From: Quercus robur
Taxonomy: Eukaryota > Streptophyta > Magnoliopsida > Fagales > Fagaceae
Assembly (NCBI RefSeq): GCF_932294415.1
Contig: NC_065538.1
Location: 18,141,656-18,205,655, forward strand
Direction: 5' to 3'
Length of the DNA stretch: 64,000 bases
Under the pieces are notes generated by a model. It was not told where the DNA came from. It made no database searches and saw nothing but the letters and a program-made list of their open reading frames with translations. Within the stretch, counting starts at the first letter, position 1; each line of letters begins with the position of its first letter. This document shows, in pieces, positions 12,247-22,999 of the stretch. Position numbers and translations under genes: made by a program.

Positions 12247-12824
12247 TGTTTGATTAATCTTCCTTGGAATGGCCAAAGAGCCTTTTACACTAGATAGATT
12301 ACAAAAATAAGTATTTTCTCTCTCTAATAGTAGGGATCTAATCCCTATTTATTGGGAATCTTTTATCTTTTATAGTGCTCTTGCTTCAATCTTGACCTTC
12401 CACATGGGGGGTTGTTGATCCTCCTTCAGGATACTTGTCTCATTCTTCCTTTTGAGGCCATGTTGAGTAGATTACAACTTGTGTTGGCACTGTTCAGGTG
12501 TCATTTAGCCATTAATGTGACTAGTACAGTTAGTGCAGTGCATTTAATGCAGAGATGATAGATGCTTTTTTGAGAAACTTCCCTTCGTCCATATCCATAC
12601 TGGTCACTATTGTCTCCCTTGGGTCACATGCCCCGACCTCATATAGTTTTCGTCTTGCTTTCTTCAAGCAATCTTCGTCCAAGCACTTCCCTCGAGCAAA
12701 AATGCTCTTCAGTTAAGGGCTTCTCCTTTAGTCCTCTTGGGCCTACTTAGGTCAATTTAGTTGGTAATTGGGTCTTTATGTTGCTTGGACCAGGCCCAAT
12801 GGTACCAATTCTACTAGCCTCCCA
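12247..12824 (-). mobile_element. solo LTR, 578 bp
   Basis: The element runs TGTTTGATT...GCCTCCCA on the plus strand, with TG...CA termini, and is flanked by a perfect 5-bp TSD CAATA (12242-12246 and 12825-12829). An ACTATAAAAG TATA-like box is present only on the minus strand, so minus is the likely transcription direction. No internal coding sequence is present, consistent with a solo LTR. Confidence 0.7.
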
Positions 12825-12908
12825 CAATAATAATAAATAAATAAATAAATTGGCAAAGCATTCACATCCCTATACTCACCAAAAATACCCCTATATATAT
12901 TTCTAATA

Positions 12909-13025
12909 GGACAAAACTTAGATACAGTATTTTAGGTGTTGTTCTTTAGGTTCCTCTCTTAAGATTTAGCCATGTGGCTATTTAATTAAGGAACAACACC
13001 TAAGTACTGTACCTAAGTCTTACTC
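12909..13025. mobile_element. MITE family M1, copy 1 (short)
   Basis: Near-palindromic element: the left arm ACAAAACTTAGATACAGTAT is the inverse of the right arm ACTGTACCTAAGTCTT, followed inward by GGTGTTGTTC / GAACAACACC. Copies with the same arms occur at 31232-31410 and 40322-40485. Superfamily unresolved. Confidence 0.6.
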
Positions 13026-13593
13026 TTTCTAATATTCACTTCATCAGATAATTTGTGGGAGTTTAAGAGTCATAGTCATTATGGGATGCACTACTCATAT
13101 GATAAGTGCATAAAGCTATTTCGTCAAAAAAAAATATTTTTGCATTGAGCCATAAACTAATATTTTGTTTTTTACTTCTTTTTTTCGGGGGAGGGGGGAG
13201 AATTAATATAAAATAATACTTTAATGTACAACCATTCCTTGAATAATCTTATAATTGAGCCCTTGCTCAATGATTGCATGACCCTATTGAAAAATTTCCA
13301 CATATTTAAAGTTCAACATATTTTAAAGAAGTAAACTAGTGTACTGATGCATTTGCTAAGCTAATAACTAACCAATCTAGTGACTATTTGTATTTTGATA
13401 ACCTACCGCATGTGGTGGAGAACTTGCTGGTTTTTTACGAAACTGTGCTATTTTGTAGCTTTTTTTGTAACAGACTCATTTACAATTATTTAATATTTGC
13501 ATAGCCATGTTACCAATAATAATTTCCCAAAAATAAAAATAAAATGTAAAACATAAGCCCGGAAACATTTTAAGCAGGCCGGGTCAAAGTCCA

Positions 13594-13939
13594 AGCCCAT
13601 TTAATACCCTTGCCCGCTCCAATAAAAAATGACCACAGAAAAGGGTACTTTAGTAATTACATCCTCATGCTCCATAACCCACAAAACCCTAATCGTAGCT
13701 TACCCCTTCACCTATATATATATACCCAACACTCACTCAGCCTCTCATGTCTCTCTCTCTCTCTGTCTCTATTTTCTGTGTTATTGTTATTGTTTCAATG
13801 TCTGTTTAATTTTAATTTGTGTGTAAATAAACACAAAGGTTTTGCTTGTAAGTTAAAGCAGGGATTGTGTGTATCGGCGTTGTGCAACAATAAGTGCACT
13901 GTGTCCGAAAGAGTTCTCTGCAACATTGATCTGGGGAAG
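13594..13939 (+). promoter_or_regulatory. orphan promoter-like block with possible leader exon
   Basis: In order: AGCCCA at 13594-13599 (reverse complement TGGGCT, a site II motif), a telo-box AAACCCTAA at 13684-13692, a TATA box at 13713-13724, a CT repeat at 13750-13769, then moderately GC-rich sequence ending GGGGAAG|GTGGGC at 13939, which could be a 5' splice site. Telo-box plus site II is typical of plant promoters for ribosomal-protein, growth-related and snoRNA genes. No convincing downstream coding exon is visible before the retrotransposon at 16149. I did not find clear C/D or H/ACA boxes. It may be a dead or interrupted gene, an untranslated first exon, or a noncoding RNA. Confidence 0.4.
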
Positions 13940-16148
13940 GTGGGCAGTTGTGTTTCATCTTTACCGTTGATATTTTCAACAATCATCTTCCCTACATCGC
14001 TTTTTTTTCTTTTTCTTTTTTTTTATAAAAATATCTTTATTTTCCCTTTGATTTTTTTTTTTTTTGGGTGAGGCCCTTTTATTTATTTTAAATGTTTATT
14101 TTTGGGCAATCAGTTAACATTATATTTGAAATTGTTCTTTAATTGTTTAATCTGTTTTTTTGGATTGTCTAAAAGATATAGTTTTTTTTTTTTTTTTTAT
14201 AATGAAAGTTGTATAGCACATTTCATAAAATGAATTGCATGAAATAATGTACTAAAGATAAATTGCTTCATTAAAAACTGGATCGGTAAAAGTAGCATTA
14301 TTTTCTGATTGTAGAACGGATGGAGAACGGATGTGTAAGATGCTTTTCTTAGGGGTGAATTGGATTGACTTAGATGGGTTGAGATAATTTTGTTATAAAA
14401 ATTGAGTTTTAATTTAACTATGTTGATTTAATATGCGTTAATTAATTACAATTTATTCAATTGATCATATATTTACTCAATTGATCTCATATTTCAACCT
14501 CGTCAAAGTTAACTCTCAAAATTTAAAAATAAATTGGATTAATGAATTGTAGTTTAGAATCTCAAAATCTAATATAAATTCAATTGATTTAAGTCATTTG
14601 GGTTGAAAATCTTGTGCAAAAAATTTAGAACCCAATCAAAGCACACATGGAATCGGATTGGTTGACCTGTTGAGTTCAGATGGATTTACTGGTTAAAGTG
14701 AGTTCAAAATGAAACCCTAAAAAGAATAAAAAAATATTGAAGACTTAAACTTTGTGATATATTTGGTTTTTTTAAAAAAAAAGAAAAAAAAAAGAGAGTT
14801 TCAACTCCTAGTGGTCTAATTTCAAATTTCTTATTCAATTTTTAGATACTTTATTAATTAAGTTAACTAGAATATGTTCCAATAAGTTTTGTGCGGGTTC
14901 TAATAAACTGGATTGTTCCAAAAATGACTGAATTCTTATGTGAATTAAATGATTGCAAAGTGCAAACCCACAAATATAAGCTTGTTTTCTGTATTGGGCC
15001 GTTGACCTAGCGGGATTTATCAGACTTTATTGGGTTCTCAATAAAAAACTGGACTTTTATGTGTTCCCTTTGCAACAACCTCAGCTCCTCTAGCCCATTA
15101 TAGAATCTGTTTCTTGTTAAAATAATTTATTTTCAATTGCAATTTTTTTTTTTTTTTTTGGAGAAGAATTTTCAATTGCAAAGTTCATTTGAAGTCTTGG
15201 ATGAATGCTCTGTTTAAGCATTTATATGATGGAAGATATGCGAAAGAAATTTTAAGAATAAAAATGTTTTTTTTTTGTTATAATTTATACTTTATTCATG
15301 AGTTAAACTTTACAATGAAATGAAGAACCTTATAGTTTAATTGATGCTTCTTTGCATTTCTATTCAGGTTTAAAATTCCTTCACTCTAATATAGAATTTC
15401 AAAAATAAATAAACTTAGAACCTAAAATCTAACTCAAAAAACATATAACAGCATTATGCTAGTGGGCACCCAAATCAGAATAACATGATCAATAATGCAA
15501 TAGTGAAATTTGTTGTGAAAAAAAAAATTGGCGTCCATTGAATTAATATTACATGATTTGATTATCAATTGAATCATTTTTGGGGCATCTACTTCTTATG
15601 ATTAAGTTTTATAATTTTTAAAAAATAAAAACATAGGTTCTTATAATCAAGTTATGGCAAGTGTTTTGTGTGGCAACGTTAAGTTTCAGTTTGTCAATTA
15701 GCTAAAGTTAGGAGTGACCTTAGACATCTCTTTTGAAAACATCATCAATAGGTTCTAGTTGAACTATAAAGCTCTTGGCAACCACCAACTTGCTTTTCTA
15801 ATGATGTCGTTCATCCTCTCCATTTCATGTTTAAGATTTTATTTTTTTAGATTTAGCTGTATACAAAGTGTCACATCATTTATAATTTTAAATAATGTAG
15901 CACTAAATAAGTGAATATCTATAGTATGAAATCTTTTTTCATTCTTCTCAAGATTTTAAAAAACTTTGTAGAAATACAGTATAAAAAAAAAAAAAGGAAA
16001 ATGAAAAAAAAAACATATATTTTTGTAGACATACATACAGGTATATTACAAATTTGAACGAAAATTCGGGACTAAAGAATGGTTATATTGTTAAGTTATT
16101 TCTTTTATTATATTTTGATTTAGTAGTGTACTTATATTATTTTAAAAT
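13940..16148. other. AT-rich spacer, no gene seen
   Basis: The sequence is dominated by A/T runs and short direct repeats. I saw no open frame with protein-like composition, no TSD-flanked element and no RNA gene. Confidence 0.5.
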
Positions 16149-16934
16149 TGTAGGGGCAAAGGCCCAAAGGTCCAAGATCATACAATGGGCCTTGGGCCCC
16201 ATACGGGAAGATCAACCATGTCCGAGGAGAAGACGTGGGTGCCAAAAGGGCTTCCAGCCCAGTTCTCGTGGGCATGAAGACATTTAAAGGGCAGTCCGAG
16301 GAGAAATGTCTCCTTGGACGTGACGAGTATGGCTCAAACATGCACTCTGCCTACTAAAAGGACCCACCCCAACGGACATTAGTAACAAGGACGAGTCCCA
16401 CAGACTCATGGCAAAGAAGGAAACGTAAAATGTCCAAGGAGAGGCTACAGCTGCCACATTAAATGCGTTGCAGCTACTTTTTTGGCCGCATTAATATGGA
16501 GAAAACCTATGAACAATGCTACCTTGGCTACCACAACTCACAGAAAGATGGAGGAGGTGTTTGATGGGATAAACACTCAAGTGAGAGTCTAGATAATCAA
16601 CAAGTGTAAGGCCATGATGGCTTCAAGGAGACTATATAAAAAGGGAGTCTCATGAGGAAAGGGACTGGAAAAGGAGAGAGAACAGAGGAACAGAAAAATA
16701 ACTGGAGACTTAGAACAAGAATCAGCAAACATCCATCCCATCTCCTCAGACTGAGAATATATGGACATTAACAGGATTTATTTGTGTCTAATTGTTATGT
16801 AGCCCAACATTAGCCACTGTCCACTTCACTAAGACCCAATTCTGTAACCCACTCTCTACAAATTCATTGTTTCTGGGCCCCTTGGACCAAGACCCCATAC
16901 TTGTTGGGCTTGGGCCCCAAATTGAGACCCTACA
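16149..16934 (+). repeat. 5' LTR of element B (786 bp)
   Basis: It starts TGTAGGGGCAAAGGCCC and ends GAGACCCTACA, with short inverted ends TGTAGGG / CCCTACA. A TATA-like ACTATATAAAAAG near 16630-16642 is the probable promoter. It pairs with 26023-26802. Confidence 0.92.
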
Positions 16935-16936
16935 AT

Positions 16937-16954
16937 TGGCGCCGTCTGTGGGGA
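16937..16954 (+). other. primer-binding site
   Basis: TGGCGCCGTCTGTGGGGA lies two bases after the 5' LTR. Its first nine bases, TGGCGCCGT, are complementary to the 3' end of plant tRNA-Asp (...ACGGCGCCA); the rest diverges. This form is common in plant Tat/Athila-type elements. Confidence 0.75.
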
Positions 16955-16987
16955 GAACTTGTGCCTCAGCAAGTGCGACCGTTAGAA

Positions 16988-18250
16988 ATGGAAGGATCAG
17001 GTCTACGCCAAACGGGATCCGCAGACTCCCAACAGCAAGACAACTTTCTTAACCTCGAACGGGAAAAAGATCAAGGCAAGCGATAAGAGGGTAGCGTAAA
17101 TACCTCCCATACGAGCAGAAGCCATTCGAGAGGGAAAGGTCATGCATCCCAAAAGTGGGACAATGATAGGGCTCTACAGCAAGAAATCGACGACCTAAAG
17201 AGGAAGTTGCGCCGAGCACAGCGAAGGCGACCTTCCCCCAGTTCGAACACCAGCGATGAAAAGGACAACGAATACAGGCGAAGGTCAAGAACCCCACCAA
17301 GTGAAACCTTCTCCTATGAGGAAGAGCAACCTCACAAACACGGCCACAAAAGTCCGTCTTGCAAGGGCCTAGCAAACGACGCCATGAGTAAGGCCCTAGA
17401 TCGAATCTCTCAGTCACCCTTCACATGCAATATAGAGGGGGCTAAACTTCCTCGGCGGTTCCACCAACCCACTTTTGCCATATATAATGGTCGGATGGAC
17501 CCCGTAGAGCACGTAAGCCAGCTCAACCAGAGGATGGCCATCCATTCCAAAGACGAGGCTTTGATGTGCAAAGTGTTTCTATCTAGTTTGGGACCCATGG
17601 CGATGAGATGGTTTGACGGCCTCAAGCCAAACTCTATAAATTCCTTTAAGCAGCTAACCCAGGCTTTCGGCTCTCGCTTCATCATAAGCAGTAGGGTTCC
17701 TCGGCCCTTGGATTCCCTTCTGTCCTTATCCATGCGAGAAGGAGAAACCCTGAAGGTCTACTCGGATAGGTACTAGGAGATGTATAACGAGATAGAGGGC
17801 AATTATGATGACATTGCCATCAGCACCTTTAAGAGAGGTCTGCCGACAGAGCACGGTTTAAGGAAATCCCTGACTGGGAAACCGGTCACCAGCGTGCGCC
17901 AGCTCATGGACCGAATCGACAAGTACAAGAGGGTCGAAGAGGACCAGCAGATGGGTAAGGGTAAAGCGAAGGTTGTCTCTCAAGAGAGGAGGGACTTCAG
18001 GTCGATTTAGCAGCAACAATCGGCCGAGAAAAGATTACACGGAGCAGCCTGGATCCGCCAGGGCGCAGGCAGTCCACGCTGTGTTTCGAGATCCATTACA
18101 TCAGATCTTAGAGAAATTTAAGAATGAGCTGTTCTTCAAATGGTCAAATAGAATGGTAGGCGACCCCACAAAACGCAACTAGAACCTATACTGTCAATAC
18201 CACCAAGAACCGGGGCACACCACCAATGGCTGCAGAAATCTGAAAAACCA
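16988..18250 (+). pseudogene. gag of element B, degenerate
   Basis: A retrotransposon Gag domain is recognisable at about 17440-17960: RMDPVEHVSQLNQRMAIHS, MAMRWFDGLKPNSINSFKQL and TFKRGLPTEHGLRKSLTG are typical of plant gypsy Gag. An Arg/Ser-rich stretch precedes it (17207-17330). A zinc knuckle of the form C-x2-H-x4-H-x4-C (CQYHQEPGHTTNGC) is read at about 18190-18232. In-frame stops include the TAA near 17083, TAG at 17775, TAG near 18008 and TAG at 18181. Gag would package the element RNA into cytoplasmic particles; this copy cannot. Confidence 0.85.
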
Positions 18251-18251
18251 C

Positions 18252-18962
18252 TTGGACCAGCTAGTTCGAGAGGGAAAGTTAAGACATCTTTTGCATCATT
18301 CTAGTGGCCAACAAGAACAGACGAGCGTTGAGGCAAGGCAAAGCACCTTGAGACCACCTATTGGCACGATAAATGTCATTCTTGCCACTCCAGGAAGAAC
18401 CGGCTTCCATCCTTTCATAGTAATGTCGGTGGCCCGACTTCCCGCTGAAGTTGACGACCGTGTGTCTAAGAGGGCTAAGGGGATGGCCTTGCCCGTGCTC
18501 GGATTCTCGGATGAGGATAAGGTTAGAACTATCCAGCCCCACGATGATGCTCTAATGGTCACACTCAGGATTGGGGGATATGACGTGAAGAGGGTGCTAG
18601 TCGATCAGGGTAGCGTTGTGGAGGTAATGTACCCCGACCTGTACAAGGGGCTGAAGCTGAGACCCGAAGACTTGACGGCATACAATTCCCCTTTGGTAAG
18701 TTTCGAAAGGAAAACCGTTACTCCGAAAGGCCAGATTAGACTGCCTATACAAACAGGCTCGGACATAGTGGAGGTGGACTTCATAGTGGTGGACACATAT
18801 TCGCCCTACACCGCCATTGTAGCTAGACCTTGGCTTCACGCCCTAGGGGCTGTCTCCTCAACCTTGCACCAAAAGGTGAAGTACCCGTCGAAGGGTCGGG
18901 TCAAAGAAGTGATAGGAGATCAAGCCATGGCCCGGCAATGCATGGTGTCCGCCATCTCATAA
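18252..18962 (+). pseudogene. protease region of element B
   Basis: This is an open stretch of 236 codons. It contains DALMVTLRIGGYDVKRVLVD followed by QGSVVEVMYPDLY. The aspartic-protease active site reads D-Q-G-S rather than the usual D-S/T-G, and Tat-type elements often have Q there. The protease would cleave the gag-pol polyprotein. It is the longest uninterrupted part of pol here, but is separated from gag and RT by stops. Confidence 0.8.
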
Positions 18963-19299
18963 CAGCCGAATGCCGAGCCCTCAACCCCTACCAAGAATGA
19001 CTTATAGCAATTAACGACCCCGGCCCCTTGTGGTGGGGGATCAGCCAAGGAGGCAAGTTGTGAGGATTTGGAAAAAGTTCTTGTGGGCTCCGATCCGGAA
19101 AGATTTTTTCAAGTTGGCTCGGAACTACCACCCCAAGAGAAAGAAAAGCTAATTTATTTTCTCAGGGAAAACATGGATGTGTTTGCATGGGACTCCTACG
19201 AGGCCCCGGGGGGTCAATCCGAACTTCATATGCCATCACTTTAACGTTAATCCATCCGTTACACCTAAGAAGCAACCCCCTCGGTGACCGTCGAAAAAG

Positions 19300-20400
19300 C
19301 ATGCTGATGTGATAAAGGAAGAAGTGATGAAACTTAAGAAAGCAGAGGCTATCAAAGAAGTTTTCTACCCTGAGTGGCTGGCTAATACAGTTGTGGTGAA
19401 AAAGAAGAGCGGGAAATGGTGAGTCTGCGTGGACTTCACGGACCTAAATAAGGCCTGTCCGAAGGATCCCTTTCCTATGCCTCGGATAGATCGACTGGTG
19501 GATTCAACAGCGGGACATCCTCGAATGAGCTTCTTAGACGCCTTTCAAGGATACCATCAAATACCCCTAGCTACCGACGACCTGGAAAAGACAGCTTTTA
19601 TCACCCCCATTGGAAACTACCACTATAAGGTGATGCCTTTTGGTTTGAAGAACGCTGGGTCCACCTACCAAAGGATGATGACCAGGATATTTGAGCTGTA
19701 AATGGGTAAGAGCATCGAAGTCTATATAGATGACATGGTAGTAAAGAGTAAATTAGTATCCGAGCATTTGAGGGACCTCGGCGATATCTTTGAATTCCTG
19801 AGAAAATACAGGCTGCGCCTGAACGCGTCTAAATGTTCATTCGGAGTGGGATCAAGAAAGTTCTTAGGCTATATGGTAACCCACAAAGGTATTGAAGTCA
19901 GCCCCGACCAAATTAGAGCTATCCACAGCATGCAGCCTCCTCGGAACCCTAAGGAGGTCCAAAAGCTCACCAGCATGATCGCCATCTTGAACCGTTTTAT
20001 CTCTTATTCGACGGATAGGTGTAGGCCTTTATTTCTCTTATTAAACAAGTGGAAAGGGTTCAAGTGGACTGAAGAATGCGCCTTGGCCTTCCAGTAGCTC
20101 AAAGAGTATCTGTCTCGGCCACCAATCATGTCTAGTCTTGAAGCCGACGAGGTTTTATTCACCTACATCGCCGTGGCCTCTCACGCAGTGAGCTTGGTGC
20201 TAATCCGGACGGACAACGGTATACAAGGGCCTGTCTATTACGTGAGCAAGTCGTTGCATGAGGCTGAGATCCGTTACCCCCCCCCCCCCCTTGGAAAAGG
20301 CCACCCTGGCGATCGTACAGGCCATGTGGAAACTCCCCCACTATTTCCAGGCACACACAATTGTTGTTTTAACCCAACTCCCGCTCAGGTCTATACTCCG
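19300..20400 (+). pseudogene. reverse transcriptase and first RNase H of element B
   Basis: RT motifs run in order: VDFTDLNKACPKDPFPMPRI, MSFLDAFQGYHQIPL, ITPIGNYHYKVMPFGLKNAG, then the catalytic YIDDMVVKS at about 19720, RLNASKCSFGV and FLGYMVTHKGIEV. RNase H follows (ADEVLFTYIAVASHAVSLVL, YYVSKSLHEAEIRYP). Breaks seen: TGA at about 19420 just before VCVDF, TAA at 19699-19701 before MGKSIEV, TAG at about 20095, and a run of 14 C at 20277-20290 that shifts the frame. These enzymes would copy the element RNA into DNA. Confidence 0.9.
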
Positions 20401-20609
20401 AAGTGCCGATTACACAGGGAGAATAACTAAGTGGGGGACCATTCTTGGCGCCTTCGACATTAAGTACATGCCTCACAACACCGTGAAGAGCCAAGTCCTC
20501 ACGGATCTGGTGGCTGAGTTTGCTGAACCCTCACCAGAAGAAGTGGGAGGAATGCCAAACACGAATAAAAGATTGGTCGGCACAGTCTCTCAGCAAGGGC
20601 CCACCTGTT

Positions 20610-20990
20610 GGAAAGTATATGTTGACGGCGCAGTAAATCAAAGGGGTTCTAGGGTGGGACTCGACCTAATTTCCCCTAGGGGATTACCATCGAGAAATCA
20701 CTAAGGCTAGGCTTTTCGGCCATGAATAACGAGGCATAATATGAAACCTTGTTGGAAGGAATGTCTATGATCGAGAAATTAGGCAGGAAATCCATAAACA
20801 TGTTTTCGGACTCAAGACTTGTTATAGGACAAGTAAATGGGGAATTAGAGGCAAGGGATGAAAGAATGTAAGAGTACTTGGTCCAAGCTAAGCGCCTGCG
20901 TTTTAACTCTTTTAGCCTAATGCACGTATCTAGGAGCAGAAACACCCATATTGATTCTCTTGCCATGCTAGCCACCTCCTCGGCTCAATG
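20610..20990 (+). pseudogene. second (archaeal-type) RNase H domain of element B
   Basis: Visible motifs are KVYVDGAVNQRGSRVG, YETLLEGMSMIEKLG, NMFSDSRLVIGQVNGELEA and VSRSRNTHIDSLAMLATSS. They supply the D-E-D-D pattern of an RNase H fold distinct from the first RNase H upstream. A second RNase H between RH and IN is a known hallmark of Tat-lineage plant elements. A TAA interrupts it near 20740 and a TAA near 20870. Confidence 0.8.
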
Positions 20991-21149
20991 CCTACCTCGG
21001 GTTATACTTGTGGAAGATCTACACAGGCCCTCGGTGATGAAGGCCGAGTTGATGCATGTTCACAGCGTCAGGGCGAGGCCTAGCTGGATGGACCCTTTAA
21101 TACTGTTTTTAAAGGAGGACGTCTTACCCGAAGAGAAGAGCAAGGTCGA

Positions 21150-22323
21150 AAAGATTAGAAGAAAGGCTTCTCAATTCTGGCTGTCCGAGGACTTGAAACT
21201 GTATAGGTGCTCATTTTCAAGACTGTACTTGCTATGCGTACACCCTGACGCCACGGAGCTTATCCTAGAGGAATTACACAAAGGAATTTGTGGGAGCCAT
21301 ACAGGGGGCAGGTCCTTGTCCCATAGAGCCATAACCCAAGGTTATTGGTGTCCGAGCATGCAGAAAAAGGCGCACGAATATGTGAAGAAGTGCGACCAAT
21401 GCCAGAGGTTTGCCCCAAATATACATCAACTGAGCGGGACCCTCAATCCACTGTCCAGCCCTTGGCCATTCGCACAGTGGGGTTTGGATATCCTAAGGCC
21501 ATTTCCTAAAGCAGTGGAGAACAAGAGGTATCTTCTCGTCGGCACTGATTACTTCACCAAATGGATCAAGGCCGAACCACTTGCAAATATCAGAGACGTG
21601 GATGCCAAGAAATTTGTCTAGAAAAGTATTGTCACTAGGTTCGAGGTCCCTCATACCCTAATCTCGGACAACGGACTTCAGTTCGATAGTAAGGCTTTCA
21701 GAAAGTATTGCAGCGAGTTGGGAATTGCCAATAGATACTCCACACCGGCTTACCCACAGGAGAATGGGCAGGCCGAAGCCGTTAACAAGGTTATAGTAAA
21801 CGGGCTGAAGAAGAGGTTAGACGATGCAAAGGGAAGATGGGCAGAAGAGCTGCCGCACGTCCTGTGAATGTATCGAACCACACCCCGCAGATCAACAGGG
21901 GAGACCCCTTTCTCGATGACCTACGAGGCCGAGGCTATTATTCCACTGGAAACAAACTTTCCGACACTTAAAACTAGCTCATTCTACCCTAACGGCAACA
22001 ACGAGCTGCTGGAAAGGAATTTAAGCCTTGTCGAGGAAAGAAGGGAAAGGGCAACGGTCCAGCTCGCCTACTACCAACACAAGCTTAAGTAAGGTTATGA
22101 CGCCAAGGTAAAGCTAAGGCCACCGGCACCTGGGGACCTGGTGTTAAGAAAAGTTCTGGGCACTGCAAAAAACCTCGCATGGGGAAAACTCGGACCAAAT
22201 TGGGAAGGGCCATATCGTATCACTTTGGTGGCTGGCATAGGGGCCTACTTTTTGGAAGATTTGGATGGGCATGTAGTACCACGTCCCTGGAATGTAAACA
22301 ACCTGAAAAGTTACTATTATTAA
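21150..22323 (+). pseudogene. integrase of element B
   Basis: The zinc-binding HHCC module is seen in GICGSHTGGRSLSHRAITQG and HEYVKKCDQCQRFAP. The DDE core follows: WGLDILRPFP (first D), LISDNGLQFDS (second D) and ENGQAEAVNK (E). The C-terminal GPY/F-like module GKLGPNWEGPYRITLVAGIG ends near KSYYY at 22323. Stops interrupt it at 21619-21621 (TAG) and about 21865 (TGA), and one more at about 22090. Integrase would insert the cDNA into host chromosomes. No chromodomain follows. Confidence 0.9.
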
Positions 22324-22372
22324 TTAAAGTTCCTACTCTTGGCATACCCTTCAATTGCGAAAAGCCTTTGTG

Positions 22373-22694
22373 TTAATCACTGCGCATTTTATCCAAGTAT
22401 TAAACAGAACCCAAGTCCTACGTGGCTCCTCAGACTACAAGCTTGGGGGAAATTAATCACTATGCAGTTTTATCTAAGTGTTAAACAGAACCCGGGTCCT
22501 ACGTGGCTCCTCGGACCACAGGCTTGGGGAAAATTAATCACTATGCAGTTTTATCTAAGTGTTAAACAGAACCCAGGTCCTGCGTGGCTCCTCGGACCAC
22601 AGGCTTGGGGAAAATTAATCACTATTCAATTTTATCTAAGTGTTAAACAGAACACAAGTCCTACGTGGCTCCTCGGACCACAGGCTTGGAAAAA
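22373..22694 (+). repeat. four-unit tandem array of 80-81 bp in element B
   Basis: Units start at 22373, 22453, 22534 and 22615, each beginning TTAATCACT or close to it and containing AAGTGTTAAACAGAACC and TGGCTCCTCGGACCACA. Because 81 is divisible by three, the array is open and encodes a 27-residue periodic peptide, which I take as accidental. Tandem arrays between pol and the 3' LTR are known in Tat/Ogre elements and can seed satellites. Confidence 0.9.
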
Positions 22695-22999
22695 TTAGTC
22701 ACTCAAAAGGGCGCAAAATCATGGGGGAAGAGTCTTATTCTCTCATTCATACTTAGCCATATTACTTAAACTGCGAATAATGGATTATCATCAGAAATCC
22801 AGTAACACAGTCGAAATTCATTCATAATGAAGACAAAAGTTGAAGCAGTAAAATAAAATTCAAAGAAGAAATTATATCATTCATTAAGCTATAAGATGTG
22901 TCATCTTACAAACATTAACAAAGCTAAGAAAATGGAAAACAGAGCAAAACAACTACAAAAGAAACCCTACACTAATGTCCTAGACTTTATCTTGGGTTG

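Noticed and set aside
13610-14071. 153-aa open frame after the orphan promoter
   Set aside because: It begins upstream of the TATA box and is mostly CT-repeat and T-run translation.
16054-16287. Gene crossing the left end of element B
   Set aside because: The open frame joins AT-rich flank to LTR sequence and has no motif.
22339-22698. 119-aa frame with a 27-residue repeat
   Set aside because: It is the translation of the 81-bp tandem array of element B, not a gene.
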